Source: Lates calcarifer
Lineage: Eukaryota > Chordata > Actinopteri > Centropomidae
NCBI RefSeq assembly: GCF_001640805.2
Contig: NC_066838.1
Coordinates: forward strand, 9,040,066-9,104,065
Direction of reading: 5' to 3'
DNA length: 64,000 nucleotides
Below, piece by piece: positions 61,341 through 64,000 of this stretch (positions within the stretch are counted from its first letter, which is position 1; each line of letters begins with the position of its first letter). A program made the translations under genes and the position numbers. The notes below the pieces were generated by a model. That model saw nothing but the letters and a program-made list of their open reading frames with translations. It was not told the DNA's origin and searched no databases.

Positions 61341-63565
61341 TCCCGGCCTACCCCCGCTGCTCCTTCTGCCATCATGAAATCGATGGACTTCTCTAACCTT
61401 TTTCCCCTCAAAGGGGAACCTCTCATCTGCCAGCACAGCCTAATAACCACAGCCCCATCCTTTTTTGTATGTCACAAGAACTCGCTGATCGTCCCTCCTC
61501 AGCAGTCTGCGCCGATGAGTTTGACGCTTGTCTCTGTGGGCAGTGACGGAGAGTGTTGAGCTGATGAAAGTTAAAAAAAAAACAAAAAAAAAAAACAAAC
61601 GGTTGAATTGTACTGCACTTGAAGCTCATAGGACTTAAGTCTTGTGATGTTAAAGCTCTTTTTTTTAAAAATTCACACTGTGCCTCCACATCATCTCATC
61701 AATTTCCTCTTTTCTAACCTTTCTCCCTTTCATCTTCAAATTTTCATCCCTCTCTAATCCTCTCTTTTACTGTTTCCAAATCCTCGTAAACAAGTTTAGC
61801 ACTGACAACAGCTGAAATGAAGTCACTTCTCACCTTTGCCGGCTGTAGTAAAGTATAAAAGTAACTTGGAGTACGTTACAACAAGTCTTTGTGATGTAGA
61901 AGCAGGATTTTTTTCTCTCCACAGTCCTGTGAGGTCAGAAACTGAGCAGTTTGTATCATGGAAATATTTTTTTTAAATCCCAGAATTTCTGTCACGGTGC
62001 AAGGATCCAAACAGAGAGTTGAGACAGACCAATCCGAGTGCAGGTTAAGTGGCCAGACAGGAAAGCCGGTTTGTGGGTTTAGTGGCATGGTGCTGGAACA
62101 CGAATGGTTCCCATCCAGGTCTGGTACAACCAACACAGCTTTGTCTTGTCGCCATCAGGTGGAAGTCTGCCAGTTTTCTGAGCGAGTGTCTGTAATCCAG
62201 AGTATTTTAGGTCCACAGCTCAGCAGCAGGGGGCGGTGCAAATAAGGTTCTGCACGGCCGTGAGGGCCAGCTCAGGCTTGTTATTTGTTCAAAGTCTCAA
62301 AGCATTTAAACAAAGTGGAAGATGCAGTTTTAGTTTAACTCACCTTTGATGCAGATGCTGGTCTGTCTGCTAAAGCTGTCAGTGTGGTGCACTGGTCCTC
62401 AGATGTAGTTTTATGGTCATTCTGGTCTCATGTTGGTCAGAATGACTTGATTTCTTAAAGTCTCTCTGGTCTTTCCTGTTTAACTGGTATTGTGCTGTTT
62501 AGTTAAGTGTTACAGCATAAGAACATGCATACTTGAATGTTTAACTTTTTTCAGCATTTGTACTTAAAATACACAAGTCGGGCAACACCTTAGTATTCAC
62601 CCCAGTGTTGAGTGTGTTGTGGACGCTCACCAGTGTTGTAGGAGGAGCACTTACAGGGTTACGTTCAGGATCATTGAGTGTGCCAACATGACATGTAAAG
62701 ATTAAAGTAACTATCAATTAATTACCCAAAACACTTAAAAAACTTTATTTATGATATTGTTTATGAACTAAGCTACTCTCTATGCTCTGACCATTCTTTT
62801 CATACTGTCGATACATGGTGATATTTATGGTATATTTGTATTGGTGAACACTGACAAAGGCTTGTTAAATCGATTTTAAAAGCTGTTAGCTTGTGGTGTT
62901 TTGCAAGTGGCAGTACAGTTTTTATATTACATTTCCTAGCCAGGCTTACTCCATGGAGGTCCCGCATGCAACATTGCTGATGTTGATTCAGTTTTACAAA
63001 TACCACACTGAGATGTAGGTGACATAATAACCCTGTAACTCTCCAATTTTATTATTTTATTCTCTCTAGACATTGTAATAAGGACAGTTCTACAAATGAT
63101 ACATTGCTTTTTTAAGAGGTTTGTGCTACAGCTACAGTTTTTCTCTAATCTCAGCAGCATCACAAGTCTTCCAAGATGCTCCACAATCGGCATCTTGCTC
63201 TACTGTCATGGTCTCAGTTCAGTCTTTTTCACACCTGCTTCCAGTTCAACTGAGCTTCCTTTTAACAGCTTCTTTATAATTTAACTTTCCATCCCATCAT
63301 GCATCATCCAGCTCGGGATCATTCTGTGTAGAGCCTGGTCTGCTGCACAACTGACCCATCAGCCAGTCAGTTGTATCCACACAGCATCTCGTTTCGTGAA
63401 TGAAGTGTGATGTTTTTTCTATGGGGAACATTTTAAGAACAAGTGGCTGTAAATAGGTTTATATTTATAGTTTGGTTGTGTTACATTCCAAGAATGTGAA
63501 CATGTAACAGGATCTGAATGGTGCACACTGAAATGTTTCAAAATAAAGAGATGTCATTGTTTCAT
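61341..63565 (+). other. prelid3b: prelid3b 3' UTR
   Basis: About 2.2 kb from the stop codon to just after AATAAA at 63542-63547. ATTAAA at 62702-62707 is a possible shorter end. It contains an A-rich run near 61571-61597. No coding frame of interest was recognised. Confidence 0.55.
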
Positions 63566-64000
63566 GAACATGGTGGTACTGATGTGTTCTGTAAAATGAC
63601 ATGACTTCCACTTTAACAGTTTGAGATCTACAACAACAGACAGTTTAACTGGTAATATTTGTCTGTGGAATTTTTTTCTACTGAGGGTATGTACATGGGT
63701 TTATACTGAGGGATGTGTCAGAAACCAAACAAATGTTATATGTGCAATGCCACTATATTGTGTCTTAAGTAGAAATACAGTTAAATCAAGATGATAGTAT
63801 TCCTGTGATTGTTTTGAAGTTCAACTGCATTTGAATTTAAGGCCACATGAAGTGATACTCTTGAGACCAGAAACTACTCCACAGTTCCTGAGATTGTTTT
63901 TGTATATTTTTTAAACGTGGAGCCCCCTAGTGGCTGTATAAAGAATGGTACAGCTGCTCCAAGCTGGCTTTGTCTAGTTTTTGTTCAAAAGCCTAAAACA
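63566..64000. other. right-edge intergenic sequence
   Basis: AT-rich sequence after the presumed prelid3b polyadenylation site. No exon or repeat recognised up to the window end. Confidence 0.5.

Overview
The window is nuclear DNA of a teleost fish, probably a spiny-rayed (percomorph) one. The evidence is multi-exon genes with GT-AG introns, vertebrate proteins, fish-type interspersed repeats, dinucleotide microsatellites and AT-rich introns. Exons were placed by hand, by joining conserved protein segments across canonical splice sites with matching codon phase. Reference sequences for comparison were recalled, not searched.

Four protein genes were found. (1) gnas, the G-protein alpha-s subunit, lies on the minus strand at 58-16316. 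The start codon, P-loop exon and three more exons are present, and the 3' half runs off the left edge. Its GC-rich putative promoter region is about 16440-18110. (2) A very large PIEZO mechanosensitive channel gene lies on the plus strand at 23917-54934. It has 56 coding exons and about 2,758 codons, and all junctions are in phase except for one extra base inside exon 22. (3) atp5f1e, mitochondrial ATP synthase epsilon, lies on the minus strand at 56981-57485 with a 3' UTR exon at about 55806-56008. It is tail-to-tail with piezo. (4) prelid3b (slmo2), a mitochondrial PRELI/MSF1 lipid-transfer protein, lies on the plus strand at 58732-61340 with a 3' UTR of about 2.2 kb.

The most interesting point is the gene order. 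Human GNAS, ATP5F1E and PRELID3B lie together on 20q13 without a PIEZO gene. Human GNAL, PIEZO2 and PRELID3A, the paralogues of the genes here, lie together on 18p11. The fish block gnas-piezo-atp5f1e-prelid3b therefore looks like the duplicate of the GNAL/PIEZO2 block that kept its PIEZO, making it a candidate third vertebrate PIEZO paralogue that mammals lost. Its sequence agrees: the arm resembles PIEZO2, while the extracellular cap resembles PIEZO1.

The rest is intron and intergenic sequence with transposon remains: a tRNA-derived SINE, a reverse-oriented long SINE-like repeat, several terminal-inverted-repeat elements, a degenerate LINE 3' end, microsatellites, and a perfect 41-bp inverted repeat in a piezo intron. 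No tRNA gene, rRNA, CRISPR array or intact transposase was seen.
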